A DNA stretch of 64,000 nt, taken from Aquibium microcysteis (GTDB taxonomy: Bacteria; Pseudomonadota; Alphaproteobacteria; Rhizobiales; Rhizobiaceae). The notes beneath the pieces are model-generated. The model searched no databases and had not been told where the DNA came from. It was given only the letters and a program-made list of their open reading frames with translations. Positions 63,513 through 64,000 of this stretch are shown piece by piece; position 1 is the first letter of the stretch, and every line of letters starts with the position of its first letter. Where the stretch lies: contig NZ_CP061080.1 of assembly GCF_014495845.1 (NCBI RefSeq), positions 5,322,001 to 5,386,000 on the forward strand. The letters are read 5' to 3'. Position numbers and translations under genes: made by a program.

Positions 63513-64000
63513 ATGGCGGCAGAGGCGGGCGGCAACGAACTGGTCCAGGTGGTGGCGCTGCTGGCCGCGGGCGTCGTGGCCGTGCCGATCTTCAAGCGCC
63601 TCGGCCTCGGCTCGATCCTCGGCTATCTCGCCGCCGGCCTGACCATCGGCCCCTTCGGCTTCGGCCTCTTCGACGATCCGGAAGCGATCCTGCACGTCGC
63701 CGAACTCGGCGTCGTCATGTTCCTCTTCATCATCGGGCTGGAGATGCGGCCGTCCCGGCTCTGGGGTCTGCGCAGGGAGATCTTCGGTCTCGGCCTGCTG
63801 CAGGTCGCGGCCTGCGCCGCACTTCTGACCGGCGTCGGCGTCGCGCTCGGCCTTTCCCCCATGGTCGCCTTCGTCGCCGGCTCCGGCTTCGTGCTCACCT
63901 CGACCGCGATCGTCATGCAGCTGCTCGAGGAGCGCGGCGACATCGCCACCGCGGCCGGCCAGCGCATGGTCTCGATCCTGCTGTTCGAGGACCTGATGAT
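63513..64000 (+). CDS. Start of a KefB/KefC-type K+/H+ antiporter
   Basis: The first 162 residues are seen; the gene runs off the right edge. Start ATG 63513 follows AGGGGAACCGGC. The sequence VPIFKRLGLGSILGYLAAGLTIGPFGFG and FIIGLEMRPSRLWGLRREIFGLGLLQ is the CPA2 family pattern of glutathione-gated potassium efflux proteins, with SGFVLTSTAIVMQLLEERG in the core. It is separate from the polyamine operon. Confidence 0.9.
   Translation, partial: MAAEAGGNELVQVVALLAAGVVAVPIFKRLGLGSILGYLAAGLTIGPFGFGLFDDPEAILHVAELGVVMFLFIIGLEMRPSRLWGLRREIFGLGLLQVAACAALLTGVGVALGLSPMVAFVAGSGFVLTSTAIVMQLLEERGDIATAAGQRMVSILLFEDLM

Overview
The window is about 67% G+C by impression and packed with genes. It looks like chromosomal DNA from an alphaproteobacterium of the Hyphomicrobiales (Rhizobiales), probably near the Mesorhizobium / Aminobacter / Pseudaminobacter group. 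The reasons are a FYDLN-acid protein, a rhizobial-type intergenic palindrome, a sox locus ordered soxSRT / soxVWXYZABCDEF, a chemoreceptor ending in WEEF, and many ABC and TRAP uptake systems. No IS element, phage gene, CRISPR array or rRNA was seen.

Layout. (1) 1-2000: a partial gene, an SDR-fold protein that has lost its catalytic residues, a FYDLN-acid protein and tRNA-Ala(GGC). (2) 2049-14831: an accessory locus of ten genes: pyruvyl transferase, GT25 glycosyltransferase, Mur-type ligase, AMP-forming ligase, divergent acyltransferase-fold protein, FemAB/GNAT-like transferase, ATP-grasp ligase, QueC-like PP-loop enzyme, sugar-transfer ATP-grasp and asparagine synthetase. At least six can form or modify amide/acyl bonds. 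This is the best candidate for an undescribed system, probably making an amide-decorated surface glycan or secreted metabolite. (3) 14859-20106: a LysR regulator, a spermidine/putrescine-type ABC transporter and a DUF3830 protein. (4) 20392-29104: a MalT-like LuxR regulator, an acetylpolyamine-amidohydrolase-like deacetylase and a five-gene branched-chain-amino-acid-type ABC transporter.

(5) 29202-39190: a catabolic island. A MetE-like protein, a Tat-exported amidohydrolase, an IclR regulator and an intradiol ring-cleavage dioxygenase lie on the minus strand. A citryl-CoA-lyase-like protein, a CoA-transferase, a YciI-like protein and a TRAP transporter lie on the plus strand. Two nearly identical promoter/operator modules (TTGACA, -10, then TTTTCG-N5-CGAAAA) sit before the amidohydrolase and before the lyase, which suggests one IclR regulon.

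(6) 39237-52657: a complete thiosulfate-oxidation (sox) locus. It holds soxVWXYZABCDEF on the minus strand and soxS, soxR and soxT on the plus strand, flanked by a metallo-beta-lactamase-fold gene and a DUF302 gene. SoxR carries two cysteines 66 residues apart, the spacing of persulfide-sensing ArsR proteins. ATATG-type operator-like sequences lie at soxS/soxV, soxW/soxX, soxB/soxC and between the MBL and DUF302 genes. (7) 52674-55231: a chemoreceptor with a separate periplasmic Cache-like protein. (8) 55446-63327: polyamine uptake (potABCD-like), a YtcJ-like amidohydrolase, a second acetylpolyamine-type deacetylase and N-carbamoylputrescine amidase. (9) From 63513 to the end: the start of a KefB/KefC-type antiporter.

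Three of the blocks (3, 4 and 8) point to acquisition and catabolism of polyamines and related amides; block 6 lets the cell draw electrons from reduced sulfur.
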